Positions 1 through 9,489 are shown, numbered from the stretch's first letter. The stretch is 64,000 bases of DNA from Pseudomonas arsenicoxydans (GCF_900103875.1 NZ_LT629705.1:6023001-6087000), one strand, 5' to 3'. A program made the numbers and translations. Notes: generated by a model from the sequence alone, not told the origin.

Positions 1-68
1 CTCGACAGCTCCTACAGGTCTACGCAAAACCCTGTAGGAGCTGTCGAGTAAAACGAGGCTGCGATCTT
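1..68. repeat. REP-type palindrome, CTCGACAGCTCCTACA family (cut by window start)
   Basis: Two inverted arms reading CTCGACAGCTCCTACA and its complement are followed by the tail AACGAGGCTGCGATCTT. The same element occurs complete at 10374-10459 and 25198-25300. It abuts the stop codon of the efflux gene that begins at 941 and may form a hairpin at the end of that transcript. Confidence 0.85.
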
Positions 69-74
69 GTGATC

Positions 75-941
75 TCAAGGCCCTTCCTGCACCTGCACGC
101 TCGCCGTCATCCCTGAACTCAAATTCATCTCCGGCGGCAAGTTGTCGATCTTGATCCGCACCGGAATCCGCTGCGCCAGCCTTACCCAGTTAAACGTCGG
201 TTCCACCTCCGCCAACAACTGCCCGTCCGGCGTGGTGTTGCGGTCGGTAATCCCGCGACTGATGCTTTCCACGTGCCCGTCCAGCGCCTCCCCCGCGCTC
301 ATCAACCAGACCTTCACCGGATCGCCGACACGAATCCGTGGCAGCTTGGTTTCCTCGAAATAGGCCTGCACATAAAAGGTCGAATCATCGATCAAGGCCA
401 TCACCGATTGCCCGGCATTCACGTAATTGCCTTCAGCCAGACGCAGGTTGGTAATGTGCCCGTTGCGCGGCGCATGAACCTGGCTGCGGGCTAGATTGAG
501 TTCGGCGACTTTGGCCTCAGCCTGAGCCTCACGCAGTTCGCCGCGGGCGATGCCGGCATTGATCTGTGCGTTCTCGCGCAACTCGGCACTGATCGCTTGT
601 GGCCCCAGGCTCGCGCGGCGACTGGCTTCACGCTCACGCAGATTGAGTTGCTGCTGGCGCGTCTGCACCACCGCCTGGGCTTTCTCGAGTGCCGCTTCGA
701 AACGGTCACGATCAATGCTCAACAACAGATCGCCGGCCTTGACCTGCTGGTTATCGGACGCCTTGAGTTCACGCACCCATCCCGACACATCCGGGGCGAT
801 GACCACCACGTCGGCGCGAATCCGCGCATCCCGGGTCCAGGGCGTGAGCATGTAGTACTGCCACAAATGGAAACCGGCAAATATCGCCACCGCCACCAGG
901 CACAGGGTTACCGCGACACGTACGGGGGTACGCATGTTCAA
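75..941 (-). CDS. HlyD-family membrane fusion protein of an efflux pump (AaeA-like)
   Basis: The 288-residue protein is a periplasmic adaptor linking an inner-membrane pump to an outer-membrane channel. One N-terminal membrane segment (about residues 8-28) is followed by a lipoyl-like half (about 45-75), an alpha-helical hairpin rich in Glu, Arg and Gln (about 80-145), the second lipoyl half (about 150-185) and a beta-barrel domain. This is the layout of EmrA/AaeA proteins. It is the last gene of a three-gene minus-strand operon, 4 bp after the DUF1656 gene, with a FUSC-type pump first. AaeAB exports p-hydroxybenzoate in E. coli. The substrate here cannot be read from sequence. Confidence 0.88.
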   Translation of the reverse strand: MNMRTPVRVAVTLCLVAVAIFAGFHLWQYYMLTPWTRDARIRADVVVIAPDVSGWVRELKASDNQQVKAGDLLLSIDRDRFEAALEKAQAVVQTRQQQLNLREREASRRASLGPQAISAELRENAQINAGIARGELREAQAEAKVAELNLARSQVHAPRNGHITNLRLAEGNYVNAGQSVMALIDDSTFYVQAYFEETKLPRIRVGDPVKVWLMSAGEALDGHVESISRGITDRNTTPDGQLLAEVEPTFNWVRLAQRIPVRIKIDNLPPEMNLSSGMTASVQVQEGP

Positions 942-945
942 CTCC

Positions 946-1152
946 TTATAAAGGTCCGAGGACGACGGTGATCAAGGTCAATACACAGACGTACAAGGCG
1001 CAATCGAATAGCGCTTCATGCCAGATCCAGCGGCCCACCGGGGTCAGGCGCAACAGCATGCGCAAGGCCCCGGTGACGAGCAGCGCCAGCAACACATAAA
1101 TCAGAAACGGACTGAGCAGCACCCCGCCCACCGACCACTCACGCAAGCCCAT
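946..1152 (-). CDS. DUF1656 small membrane protein (AaeX-like)
   Basis: A protein of 68 residues beginning MGLREWSVGG, with two hydrophobic segments (about 10-30 and 45-66). That matches the length and shape of DUF1656/AaeX proteins, which regularly sit between FUSC pumps and HlyD adaptors. A longer reading frame runs upstream to 1212 but lies inside the FUSC gene. The internal ATG at 1152 gives the normal family length and overlaps the FUSC stop by 14 bp, indicating translational coupling. Its role is unknown; it is presumably a pump accessory subunit. Confidence 0.8.
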   Translation of the reverse strand: MGLREWSVGGVLLSPFLIYVLLALLVTGALRMLLRLTPVGRWIWHEALFDCALYVCVLTLITVVLGPL

Positions 1153-3136
1153 GGCTTTGCTCCTGTTGGCGGCACCAGGCGCGCCAGCTGCTTTGCAGTT
1201 GCAGCACCGCACCCTGTGCCAGTTTCACCGCGTCGCTGGGGGGCAACGCGTACAAGGTCTTCAAGAATTCTTCGCTGGGGTGTTCCAGCGCATCAGCGCT
1301 ATCGCCTGCCGGGCCTTGCGCCAAAATTTTTTCCAGCTGCTCGAGATAACGCTGCTGAGGTGCGCTGACCGGAGCCTGCGCTACCGCGAGGCTCAAACGC
1401 AGATGGAGCAATTCGTCGCCGATGTCCAGGCCGAGCAGACCATCGTCCCAGCGGCTGCGCGCCGGTTCCGGCAACTCCGGATAATGCCGCGCCAGTTGCA
1501 GCAAGCGATCGGCCATGCGCCCGCCGAACCAGCTTTCGGCACCGCGCAGATTGCGTCGGGTCAGCCGGACCAGATCGTCGAGCGTCGCCGCCAACAAGCG
1601 GCGGCCGTGCCACGCCGGGTTACGCAGGATCAGCAAATGAAACGCCAGCACCGCCGCGCCGACACCGACCACCATCGCTTGGGCGCTGTTGAAGAACGTG
1701 GCGACATCGAATTTCATCGCGTTCAGCGGCGACACCAAGACGATAAAATGTAAACAGAACGAGGTGGCCGTGGCGCCAATCTGTGGCTTGGCCATGCCCA
1801 GCGCACCGAAAAACAACGGCACGCCCATGCCCAGGCAGAGCAACGCAAACCCGCTCCACTGCGGCAGCAATATTTGCCCGACGAAAAACGCCGTTGGTAT
1901 CGCCAGAAAAATCCCTCGCATAAAGCTCATGCCGATCTGCGCGCCATTCTCACGACTGGCAAACAGGCTGCACACCACGCAGGTCAGCACCAGCGCACCC
2001 GCCGCCGCGGGCCAGGCGGTGGCGAGCCAGAAACTCGAGACCACCAGGAATGCCAAGGCACTGCGCGCACCGAAAACCAATGCCAATGACAGGTCGCGAT
2101 GTGGCGTCAGGGTGCGCGGCGGATCGACCGTTTCACGCCCCTCCTCCACCGCACTCAATGCCGTCGTCGCCGCCATCGCGGTGTCGAGCAGCAGGGTGAA
2201 ACGGGCCAGGCAATAACTCTGCGCGGAACTGATCTGCGGGTCATGGCAGGCGTCGAGCAATCTTGGCCGCAACGCTTGCAGCGTCGCGGTATCGGCGCTG
2301 GTCAGCGCATCCTGAACCTCGGTCATCCACGGCTGCAGCTGCTCGGCTTCAGGTGCGTCCAGTTGCTTCCATTGCCGGCGCACCGAACGGGCGATGCGCA
2401 GCAGCATCAGCAGCTTTTGACTCAAACCACTGATCGCCCGTGCGCGCTGCCGACCCAGGCCACCTTCAAACCAGGCATGTTCGCGCTGGGCATCGACGGC
2501 GACAATGCGCCCGAGAATTTCCAACAGGCCTTTGCGCGCCTGAGCGTCGCCGGCCAAGGTCGCACGCGCCGCATTCATCCCACTTTGCCAAGCCGCCTGC
2601 GCTTGATCCGCCAGTTGCCGTTCGACCCGCATCGGCCAGAGCAGCGCGCTGGCTGCCGTGGCGCAAAGGATTCCGAGACAGATTTCCGTGCAGCGCGCCA
2701 CTGCTTGGTCGAACACGGTCAGCGGATGCGCGATAGCCGGCAGCGCGATAATCGCCACCGTGTAACCGGCCAGCACAAATGAATAGGACCAGGCACTGCG
2801 CAACAACGTCGAACTCGCCGTACACAGCCCGAGCCACAACGCCAATGCCAGCAGAAAAAGCCACGGCGTCTGAGCAAACACACTCATGAACACCACCGAC
2901 ATGATCGTCCCGATCAGCGTTCCCAACAGTCGCGCCAGTCCCTTTTGCACCACCATCCCGGACAATGGCTGGGCGACGATAAACGCCGTCATCAGCGCCC
3001 AGGCCGGTTGCTCCAGGCCCCATCGCAACGCCAGCCACAGCGCCAGACCACCGCCGAGCAGGGTCTTGATTGCGAATTGAAGGGCGCGGCGGTCAGGCGC
3101 AAACAAAGCCTGCAAAGTGATAGGCACGTAAAGCAC
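1139..3136 (-). CDS. FUSC-family inner-membrane efflux protein (AaeB-like)
   Basis: The 665-residue protein has two blocks of hydrophobic helices (about 20-170 and 350-500), each followed by a soluble helical region. This duplicated arrangement typifies FUSC/AaeB proteins, proposed proton-driven exporters of aromatic carboxylic acids. As first gene of the operon it supplies the pump that the HlyD-like protein at 75-941 connects to the periplasm. No TolC-like outer-membrane gene or LysR regulator lies within the visible part of the cluster, so the system may share these with others or continue beyond the window. The start may be a few codons further in, because ITLQALFAPDRR resembles the usual family N terminus. 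Confidence 0.87.
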   Translation of the reverse strand: MLYVPITLQALFAPDRRALQFAIKTLLGGGLALWLALRWGLEQPAWALMTAFIVAQPLSGMVVQKGLARLLGTLIGTIMSVVFMSVFAQTPWLFLLALALWLGLCTASSTLLRSAWSYSFVLAGYTVAIIALPAIAHPLTVFDQAVARCTEICLGILCATAASALLWPMRVERQLADQAQAAWQSGMNAARATLAGDAQARKGLLEILGRIVAVDAQREHAWFEGGLGRQRARAISGLSQKLLMLLRIARSVRRQWKQLDAPEAEQLQPWMTEVQDALTSADTATLQALRPRLLDACHDPQISSAQSYCLARFTLLLDTAMAATTALSAVEEGRETVDPPRTLTPHRDLSLALVFGARSALAFLVVSSFWLATAWPAAAGALVLTCVVCSLFASRENGAQIGMSFMRGIFLAIPTAFFVGQILLPQWSGFALLCLGMGVPLFFGALGMAKPQIGATATSFCLHFIVLVSPLNAMKFDVATFFNSAQAMVVGVGAAVLAFHLLILRNPAWHGRRLLAATLDDLVRLTRRNLRGAESWFGGRMADRLLQLARHYPELPEPARSRWDDGLLGLDIGDELLHLRLSLAVAQAPVSAPQQRYLEQLEKILAQGPAGDSADALEHPSEEFLKTLYALPPSDAVKLAQGAVLQLQSSWRAWCRQQEQSHGLA

Positions 3137-3250
3137 TCTTGGAAGGACGATTTAACGATAGCCGGGTTCGACCGAACCATGAGTCAGACACTTGAAAAAC
3201 AAATTATTAGCTAGCTATCTATATCCCGTCCAGAACTAATTCAAAGGCAC

Positions 3251-3279
3251 AAAAAAACGCCAGACTGGCTGGCGTTTTT
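3251..3279 (-). terminator. Rho-independent terminator
   Basis: The stem ACGCCAG/CTGGCGT has A-rich sequence on its left and T-rich sequence on its right, so it can work in both directions. It lies 17 bp beyond the stop of the PA2169-like gene. Confidence 0.8.
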
Positions 3280-3295
3280 GACAGGTTACGAACGC

Positions 3296-3763
3296 TTAAG
3301 AGCGAGCGCGAGCCTGGTTGCGCAGGGCTTTTACCTGGTCGTGATTGCGTTGCACGCCGTGATACTGACGTTCAACCAGGTCACGAATGCCCACCAGGTT
3401 GTGTTTGTTGATTTTTTCCATGGCTTCTTTGTAAGCCTTCAGCGCATGGTCTTCACCGCGTTCAGCTTCGTTCAGCACAGCCTCTTCATCCTTGCCGGTG
3501 AACATCGCTTTCACGTCGACCCAACGACGGTGCAAGTCGGCGCTGACGCTGGTGGAAGTTTCCGGATCGCCACCCATCGAACGTACGGCGCTTTGCAGCT
3601 CCGCCGCAGCGGTTGCGCAATCAGCCGAGCGTTGCACGAACAGGGTTTTGAGTTCAGGGTGCTTGATATCTTCAGCGCAGGTCTTGAACCCTTCCTGACC
3701 GTCTTTGCTGGTTTCGATCAGGTCGTTGAGTACAGAGATCGCTTCTTTATTAATGTCGGTCAT
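3296..3763 (-). CDS. PA2169-family four-helix-bundle protein (DUF2383)
   Basis: A protein of 155 residues that starts MTDINKEAIS. It is almost wholly helical and ferritin-like, with motifs such as GFKTCAEDI and HALKAYKEAM typical of DUF2383 proteins, which are reported as stress-inducible in pseudomonads. The chosen ATG has a clear ribosome site (TGAGGAATT) 4 bases away, whereas the longer frame to 3835 has none. It is monocistronic with its own terminator. Molecular function is unknown. The metal-binding residues of true ferritins are not obvious, so I do not claim iron storage. Confidence 0.85.
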   Translation of the reverse strand: MTDINKEAISVLNDLIETSKDGQEGFKTCAEDIKHPELKTLFVQRSADCATAAAELQSAVRSMGGDPETSTSVSADLHRRWVDVKAMFTGKDEEAVLNEAERGEDHALKAYKEAMEKINKHNLVGIRDLVERQYHGVQRNHDQVKALRNQARARS

Positions 3764-3962
3764 TTTCAATTCCTCACGGGTTGATGAAAGATGTAATAAC
3801 CATTGCACCCCGCATGCCAGCTTCGAACTGAACATTTATCCTTTATTTTTCAACAAGTTATATTTAACGACAAAATCTGTATCCGCTTTATTTGCATGAA
3901 CTGTCAATTGGCCTGCATGCAGAATGCCTGTATTTTCCAGCTCAAATGAATCCAGACGACCG

Positions 3963-4202
3963 ATGATGAACCCAGAGAAACTCGAACTGCTGATCACCCG
4001 CGAAATGCCCTTCGGCAAGTACAAGGGCAGAATCATTGCCGATCTTCCCGGCCAATACCTGAACTGGTTTGCCCGGGAAGGTTTCCCCCATGGCGAACTC
4101 GGTGGCTTGCTGGCCCTGATGCAGGAAATTGATCACAACGGACTGGCCGAACTGCTCGAACCGTTGCGCGCCAAACACGGCAAACCTGCCCCGCGCCACT
4201 GA
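3963..4202 (+). CDS. DUF3820 family protein
   Basis: A protein of 79 residues (MMNPEKLELL...) containing MPFGKYKGR and LPGQYLNWF, the hallmarks of DUF3820, a family also named putative quorum-sensing-regulated virulence factor. Two ATG codons stand in tandem at 3963 and 3966 and either may be used. The upstream extension to 3924 lacks family similarity. It is followed after 30 bp by the PLP enzyme gene on the same strand, so the two may be cotranscribed. The role is unknown. Confidence 0.8.
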   Translation: MMNPEKLELLITREMPFGKYKGRIIADLPGQYLNWFAREGFPHGELGGLLALMQEIDHNGLAELLEPLRAKHGKPAPRH

Positions 4203-4232
4203 CTGATCGTGTAAAACCGGACCGAATAGCCC

Positions 4233-5414
4233 ATGCCCGATAACACCCGCCGCGCCCGTGATGAACAATTCTGGAAGACCTTCGCCGACCGCTATGCGGT
4301 CGAACCCGGGCCCATCAACCTGGAAAACGGCTACTTCGGGCGTATGTCGCGCACCGTGGTCGAGGAATACCAACGCAACATCGAGCTGATCAACCGCAGC
4401 AACTCGGTGTATGTGCGTCAGCGATTCGAACAAAGCGAAAGCCTGCAGGTCCTCGCACAGCTTGCCGGGCTGCTTGGGGTTCCCACCGACACCGTTGCCC
4501 TCACCCGCAGCGCCTCGGACGGCTTGCAGTCATTGATCCGCAACTACAACCGCCTGCAGCCGGGCGATCAGGTGCTGATCTGCGATCTGGAATACGACAC
4601 GGTCAAAGGTGCAATGCGCTGGCTGGCCAAGCATCGTGGCGTGGAAGTGATCGAAATCGACCACCAGCACCCCGCCAGTTTCGACAGCTTGCTGGACACC
4701 TATCGCGATGCTTTCGAGCGCTATCCAAAGCTCAAATTGATGGCCCTGACCCACGTCACCCACCGCACCGGACTGGTCATGCCCGTTCAGGCCATCGCCG
4801 CTGCCGCCAAGGAACGAGGCATCGACGTGATCCTCGACGGTGCGCACGCCCTGGGTCAGCTTGAATTCAATCTGGAAGAACTGGGCATTTCGTTTGCCGG
4901 CTTCAACCTGCACAAATGGATCGGCGCGCCCCTGACGCTGGGCTTTATCTACATCGCCCCCGAACGCCTGGCGGATATCGATCCGGACATGGGCGAGATG
5001 CATTTCCCGATCACCGATATTCGCGGCCGCACGCCCTACAGCACGCCGAACATCCCGGCGCTGCTGACCCTGCCACTGGTGTTCGAGGAACACCTGGCCA
5101 TGGGCGGCGCCGCGGCCAAGAGCGCACGGCTCAACTACCTGCGCAACCTGTGGGTGAACGCAGTCCGGTCACTGCCGGGCATCGATGTAATGACCCCGGA
5201 CGACCCACGCCTGTATTGCGCAATCACGTCAATGCGGTTTACCCGCCATGCCGATCAACAGGCGATGGTCGAGCGCCTGCTCAGCGACTACAACCTGTTC
5301 ACCGTTGTGCGCACCGGGGCCGCGAGCGGGCCGTGCATCCGCATTACGCCGGGGCTCACCAACACCGCTGCCGACATGAATTTACTGGCCCGGGCGCTGA
5401 GCGAACTGCGCTGA
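4233..5414 (+). CDS. PLP-dependent aminotransferase class V family enzyme
   Basis: A 393-residue fold-type I PLP enzyme. The cofactor signatures are ILDGAHALG (Asp202, pyridine nitrogen contact) and FNLHKW (Lys228, Schiff-base lysine). The overall pattern resembles isopenicillin-N epimerase-like and cysteine-desulfurase-like proteins, but no catalytic cysteine loop typical of sulfur transferases is evident. The sequence begins without a signal peptide, so it is cytoplasmic. The neighbours (a small DUF3820 gene upstream, a convergent dioxygenase-like gene 2 bp downstream) do not reveal the substrate. The family call is firm. The reaction is unknown. Confidence 0.85.
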   Translation: MPDNTRRARDEQFWKTFADRYAVEPGPINLENGYFGRMSRTVVEEYQRNIELINRSNSVYVRQRFEQSESLQVLAQLAGLLGVPTDTVALTRSASDGLQSLIRNYNRLQPGDQVLICDLEYDTVKGAMRWLAKHRGVEVIEIDHQHPASFDSLLDTYRDAFERYPKLKLMALTHVTHRTGLVMPVQAIAAAAKERGIDVILDGAHALGQLEFNLEELGISFAGFNLHKWIGAPLTLGFIYIAPERLADIDPDMGEMHFPITDIRGRTPYSTPNIPALLTLPLVFEEHLAMGGAAAKSARLNYLRNLWVNAVRSLPGIDVMTPDDPRLYCAITSMRFTRHADQQAMVERLLSDYNLFTVVRTGAASGPCIRITPGLTNTAADMNLLARALSELR

Positions 5415-5416
5415 CG

Positions 5417-6142
5417 TCATACCGTGTACTTGTCGAAGTCCTCCGGCCTGATGTGTGTCGAGGAAGCGAACGTGTCGATACCGATGGTCATGTGGCCGAA
5501 ATAGCCATCCTCGTTCGAGTCCCGACCGAGGGTGTGAACGGTCAACGTCGACGCCTCGCCGCCCTGGTGGCGATAGTGAAAGTCTTGATCGTTGGTCAGC
5601 GGTGAAGCGGATCGACCGCTGTACTCACGGGCGTTGAGCACCGAGCGTGAGGCGACCTCGGGAAAGTAGAGCTGACCGACCCAGGCAACGTGCCGTTCCT
5701 GCAGAAAATTGTTGCCGGAGGTAATGCGAACGGCGACATGGATGTGCACGGCACGACCGGCGTAGAACCCCGGATAGATCGAGGTAAAACGCACGATGCC
5801 TTTCTTGTCGGTGAATTGCCCGCCACGCAGGTAGGTGTCGTCGTCAGTGCGCAGGACCGAGCCGATGTCCCCGTCGTCGACTTCCTTGTCCGGATTGATC
5901 TTGCTCCATCCCGAATACGCCCCGCGCGCATTGCAATGCCAAATATCGACCAAGGCCCCGGTCACTGGCTGGCCCGTCATGGCATCGACGATTGCCAGCC
6001 GAAGCACCAACGGAATGCCGTCGGCGCTTTCGCTGATGTTGCGTCTGATCAATTGGGGATTGCGAAAATACGGACCGGCGATTTGCTCGGGAGACAGCAG
6101 GTAGACCGGGTGTGAAGGTGCAACTGAAGTGTTGTCGTCCAT
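5417..6142 (-). CDS. Intradiol ring-cleavage dioxygenase-like protein
   Basis: A 241-residue protein starting MDDNTSVAPS. It carries the non-heme Fe(III) ligand set of protocatechuate 3,4-dioxygenase-like enzymes: Tyr76 (in ARGAYSGW), Tyr123 (in SIYPGFY), His133 and His135 (in AVHIHV). The region VDIWHCNARGAYSG is the typical substrate-domain signature. It stands alone rather than in an alpha/beta subunit pair, so it may be a homomeric enzyme of unknown substrate. The longer frame to 6286 runs through non-coding sequence, and the ATG at 6142 is preceded by a purine-rich stretch (GGAAGAGAGAACG). It is convergent with the PLP enzyme gene, with only 2 bp between the two stops. Confidence 0.82.
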   Translation of the reverse strand: MDDNTSVAPSHPVYLLSPEQIAGPYFRNPQLIRRNISESADGIPLVLRLAIVDAMTGQPVTGALVDIWHCNARGAYSGWSKINPDKEVDDGDIGSVLRTDDDTYLRGGQFTDKKGIVRFTSIYPGFYAGRAVHIHVAVRITSGNNFLQERHVAWVGQLYFPEVASRSVLNAREYSGRSASPLTNDQDFHYRHQGGEASTLTVHTLGRDSNEDGYFGHMTIGIDTFASSTHIRPEDFDKYTV

Positions 6143-6226
6143 GACGTTCTCTCTTCCATAAGATGAACGCAGGTTAACGCTGACCGAAGGGCGTGAGGCG
6201 GTAACTATGTATCGCCTGATGTCCCC

Positions 6227-6316
6227 TGTGGGAGCGTGGCTTGCCCGCGATTCAGACACCGCGGTCCGACAGACATACCGCGTCATCGTTCATCGCGGGC
6301 AAGCCACGCTCCCACA
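6227..6316. repeat. GTGGGAG-type REP pair (REPIN)
   Basis: Two inverted copies of GTGGGAGCGTGGCTTGCCCG flank a spacer of roughly 40 bp. It lies between the dioxygenase-like gene and the eda terminator. Confidence 0.9.
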
Positions 6317-6332
6317 CGTTTTTTTTGCGGGC

Positions 6333-6364
6333 AAAAAAAAACGGTGCACCGACCAAGCGCACCG
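6333..6364 (-). terminator. Terminator of the zwf-pgl-eda operon
   Basis: On the minus strand a CGGTGC/GCACCG stem is followed by a run of nine T residues. It is 42 bp beyond the eda stop codon. Confidence 0.8.
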
Positions 6365-6406
6365 AAAAGCCGTAGAACACACAACGAGGTGTCAGGTAAA
6401 AGCCGA

Positions 6407-7072
6407 TCAGTCCAACAGCGCCAGGGCCTCGGCGGTGCATTCCTGAATGCGGGCCCAGTCGCCGTTCTTGATCCACTCCGGATCAAGCATCCAGCTACCG
6501 CCCACGCACATCACGTTTTTCAACGCCATGTAGCTCTTGATATTGGCCGGGCTGACGCCGCCAGTCGGGCAGAATTTCACTTCGCCGAAAGGGCCGCCGA
6601 GCGCCTTGATGGCCGCGACGCCACCGCTGACTTCCGCCGGGAACAGCTTGAAGCGGCGATAACCCAGGCCATAGCCTTCCATGATGCCGGAGGCGTTGCT
6701 GATGCCTGGCAACAGCGGAATCGGGCTGTCGACGCTGGCTTCAAGCAGGTCACGGGTGATGCCCGGCGTGACGATGAATTGCGAACCCGCCGCTTCGGCA
6801 GCGGCGAGCATGGTGCGATCCAGCACCGTACCGGCACCGGTCACCAGTTCCGGACGCTGCTCACGCAGGATCTGGATAGCCTTGAGGCCGAACTGCGAAC
6901 GCAGTGTCACTTCCAGGGCTGTCAGGCCGCCGGCAGCCAGGGCGTCGGCCAGTGGCAGGACGTCCTGTTCGCGAGCGATGGTGATCACCGGCAGAATCCG
7001 CGCCTTGGCGCAGAGGCTGTCGATCAGGGCAACTTTGTCCGCCATGGAAACGGTCGGGGATGTGTTTTTCAT
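6407..7072 (-). CDS. eda: 2-dehydro-3-deoxy-phosphogluconate (KDPG) aldolase
   Basis: Cleaves KDPG to pyruvate and glyceraldehyde 3-phosphate, the last step of the Entner-Doudoroff pathway. The protein has 221 residues. Catalytic residues are visible: Glu54 in LEVTLRS, the Schiff-base Lys142 in RRFKLFPAE, and the phosphate-binding FCPTGGV loop. The ATG at 7072 was chosen because AAGGA lies nine bases upstream and it gives the usual Pseudomonas length. The frame is open to 7099. The coding region begins 18 bases inside the end of pgl, so it is the last gene of a coupled zwf-pgl-eda operon, followed by a terminator at 6333-6364. Confidence 0.97.
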   Translation of the reverse strand: MKNTSPTVSMADKVALIDSLCAKARILPVITIAREQDVLPLADALAAGGLTALEVTLRSQFGLKAIQILREQRPELVTGAGTVLDRTMLAAAEAAGSQFIVTPGITRDLLEASVDSPIPLLPGISNASGIMEGYGLGYRRFKLFPAEVSGGVAAIKALGGPFGEVKFCPTGGVSPANIKSYMALKNVMCVGGSWMLDPEWIKNGDWARIQECTAEALALLD

Positions 7073-7089
7073 AGCGGCTGTTCCTTGGC

Positions 7090-7803
7090 TCATGGGCACC
7101 AGTAAATCTCTAACGTAGGTTGCAGAAACGCGCGAATCGGCATGGCGGCGACATCGTCACCGGCCAATGCGGCACTCAAAGTGGTCAGCTTGGACTGACC
7201 GGAAATCGATAGAACGGTGGTCTTGGCCGAGGCCAATAGCGCACGACTCATCGTCAGGCGTTGATGCGGCACGGTAGGCGCCAGCATTGGGTAGCAACGA
7301 CGCGTGCCGTCGACTTTCAAGGCATCGGCCAGGTTCGGGCTGTTCGGAAACAGCGACGCGGTGTGACCGTCATCGCCCATGCCGAGGATCAACACGTCGA
7401 TCGGAGGCAATTCGGCGAGCAAACGGTCAGCCTGCTCGGCCGCCAGCTCAAGGTTCGCGGTGGCGCTGTACAGGCTCAGAAACTGGGCCTTGGCCGCCGG
7501 GCCTTGCAGCAGATAGCGCTTGAGCAGACCGGCATTGCTGTCGGCGTGCTCGACCGGCACCCAACGCTCATCGGCCAGGGTCACGACAACCTTGGACCAG
7601 TCCAGCGTTTGCTTGGCCAGGTGCTGGAAAAACGCCACCGGGCTGCGACCACCGGAAACCACCAGGGTCGCCGTGCCGCGTGCATCGATTGCCTCGCTCA
7701 GTTGCTTGGCCACATTCAGCGCCAAGCCCTCAGCCAACAGCACCGGGCTCTTGAACTCATGGGCGCTGACACCCTGAAGCAGTTTCAAATTAGATATCGC
7801 CAT
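7090..7803 (-). CDS. pgl: 6-phosphogluconolactonase
   Basis: Hydrolyses 6-phosphogluconolactone made by Zwf to 6-phosphogluconate. The 237-residue protein has family motifs [13 protein letters not shown] near the N terminus, LADERWVP, and [15 protein letters not shown] in the middle. It overlaps the end of zwf by 14 bp and overlaps the start of eda, so the three genes are translated from one mRNA. Confidence 0.96.
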   Translation of the reverse strand: MAISNLKLLQGVSAHEFKSPVLLAEGLALNVAKQLSEAIDARGTATLVVSGGRSPVAFFQHLAKQTLDWSKVVVTLADERWVPVEHADSNAGLLKRYLLQGPAAKAQFLSLYSATANLELAAEQADRLLAELPPIDVLILGMGDDGHTASLFPNSPNLADALKVDGTRRCYPMLAPTVPHQRLTMSRALLASAKTTVLSISGQSKLTTLSAALAGDDVAAMPIRAFLQPTLEIYWCP

Positions 7804-9259
7804 ACCACGACCTCCCGTCCCGCGTGATCAGTGCAATGGAACTCATCGGTCCCCAGGACCCGGCCGCGTACGGCTTGGGCGCATCACCGGATTTTTTCCA
7901 CCCGGCGATCAACTGGTCACACCACTTCCACGCGGCTTCGATTTCATCTTTACGGACAAACAGGTTCTGATTGCCGCGCATCACTTCCAGCAGTAACCGT
8001 TCGTAGGCATCGGGAATCCGCGCGCTACGCCAGGTGTCGGAAAAATTCAGCTGCAACGGGCCGCTACGCAGCTGCATGCCCTTGTCCAGGCCTTGTTCTT
8101 TGGTCATCACGCGCAAGGAAATACCTTCGTCCGGTTGCAGGCGGATAATCAGCTTGTTGCTGATTTGCAGACGCTGCTCGGGGGCGAAGATGTAGTGCGA
8201 CGGTTCCTTGAAGTGGATGACGATCTGCGACAGCTTCTGCGGCATGCGCTTGCCGGTACGCAGGTAGAACGGCACGCCAGCCCAGCGCCAGTTGCGGATG
8301 TCAGCTCGCAGGGCGACGAAGGTTTCGGTGTCGCTCTGGGTGTTCGAATTCGGCTCTTCCAGGTAACCCGGCACCGGTTTGCCTTCGCTGTAGCCGGCGA
8401 TGTACTGGCCGCGCACCACTTGCGTGGTCAGGCCTTCCGGACTGATCGGCGCCAGCGCCTTGAGTACTTTGACTTTCTCGTCACGAATACTGTCGGCGGA
8501 CAGGTCAGCCGGCGGGTCCATGGCGATCAGGCACAGCAGCTGGAGCAAGTGATTCTGGATCATGTCCCGCAGCTGGCCGGCCTTGTCGAAATAGCCCCAA
8601 CGGCCTTCGATCCCGACCTTCTCGGCCACGGTGATTTCCACGTGGGAGATGTAGTTCTGGTTCCACTGGGTTTCGAACAGGCTGTTGGCGAACCGCAGGG
8701 CGATCAGGTTCTGGACGGTCTCTTTGCCCAGGTAGTGGTCGATGCGGTAGGTGCGATTCTCCGGGAAGAACTGCGCCACGGCATCGTTGACCTTGCGCGA
8801 GGATTCCAGATCCGAACCGATGGGTTTTTCCAGCACCACACGGGTGTTTTCCGCGAGGCCGACTTTAGAGAGGTTCTCGCAGATCGCGCCGTAAACGGCC
8901 GCCGGGGTGGCGAAGTAGGCAATCACGCGCTGAGCGCTACCAGCCATTTCAGCCAGGGCGACGTAATCGTCGGCCTTGAGGAAATCCACATGCAGGTAGC
9001 TCAAACGGGCCAGGAAGCGTTCGACCACAGCTTCGTCCAGCTCTTTGGCACCGACGTAGCGGCGCAGCTCGGAGGCGATGAACGCCAGGTGCTCCTGCTC
9101 GCTGCCAGGCTCACGGGCCAGCGCGATAATGCGCGTATCCTCGTGCAACAGGCCTGCGCCATCGAGTTGATAAAGGGCAGGAAACAGCTTGCGCAAGGCC
9201 AGGTCGCCGAGGGCGCCGAACAAGGCAAAGGTGCACGGTTCAACCGTAATCGAAGGCAT
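7790..9259 (-). CDS. zwf: Glucose-6-phosphate 1-dehydrogenase
   Basis: Oxidises glucose 6-phosphate to 6-phosphogluconolactone. It has 489 residues, the normal length. The nucleotide-binding motif [15 protein letters not shown] lies near the N terminus and the active-site motif RIDHYLGKE near residue 175. It is the first gene of zwf-pgl-eda and diverges from hexR across 230 bp that contain a candidate HexR operator. There is no strong ribosome site. Instead an A-rich AAGAACAA motif lies five bases before the ATG, fitting Crc/Hfq translational repression. Confidence 0.97.
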   Translation of the reverse strand: MPSITVEPCTFALFGALGDLALRKLFPALYQLDGAGLLHEDTRIIALAREPGSEQEHLAFIASELRRYVGAKELDEAVVERFLARLSYLHVDFLKADDYVALAEMAGSAQRVIAYFATPAAVYGAICENLSKVGLAENTRVVLEKPIGSDLESSRKVNDAVAQFFPENRTYRIDHYLGKETVQNLIALRFANSLFETQWNQNYISHVEITVAEKVGIEGRWGYFDKAGQLRDMIQNHLLQLLCLIAMDPPADLSADSIRDEKVKVLKALAPISPEGLTTQVVRGQYIAGYSEGKPVPGYLEEPNSNTQSDTETFVALRADIRNWRWAGVPFYLRTGKRMPQKLSQIVIHFKEPSHYIFAPEQRLQISNKLIIRLQPDEGISLRVMTKEQGLDKGMQLRSGPLQLNFSDTWRSARIPDAYERLLLEVMRGNQNLFVRKDEIEAAWKWCDQLIAGWKKSGDAPKPYAAGSWGPMSSIALITRDGRSWYGDI

Positions 9260-9264
9260 GATGT

Positions 9265-9272
9265 TTGTTCTT
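9265..9272 (-). promoter_or_regulatory. Candidate Crc/Hfq catabolite-activity motif at zwf
   Basis: On the minus strand the sequence AAGAACAA fits the AANAANAA consensus and lies just before the zwf ATG, where Hfq/Crc binding would block ribosomes. The motif is short, so a chance match is possible. Confidence 0.4.
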
Positions 9273-9326
9273 TTATCAAGTTAAGCTACAAATACCTTTT
9301 TTCAAGGCATCACTCAAGGGAAAATG

Positions 9327-9341
9327 TAGTAATAACCACAA
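9327..9341. promoter_or_regulatory. Candidate HexR operator for zwf (and hexR)
   Basis: The minus strand reads TTGTGGTTATTACTA, one base from the published HexR consensus TTGT-N7-ACAA. It is embedded in the larger imperfect palindrome AAAATGT...ACATTTT (9321-9347). It lies in the zwf/hexR divergent region, where HexR repression of zwf and itself is expected. Confidence 0.5.
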
Positions 9342-9489
9342 CATTTTCGCAAAATACAGATTCCGAGTGGTGGACGGTCGGAGCCATCAGTAGGATAGGC
9401 CACCGTTACGGGCCCGATCAAAGTCCCAATTTGCATAGCCGGGGCTCTTATTTGCATTGCTCTCATGTTTGCGGAGCTAAGGAACATAT

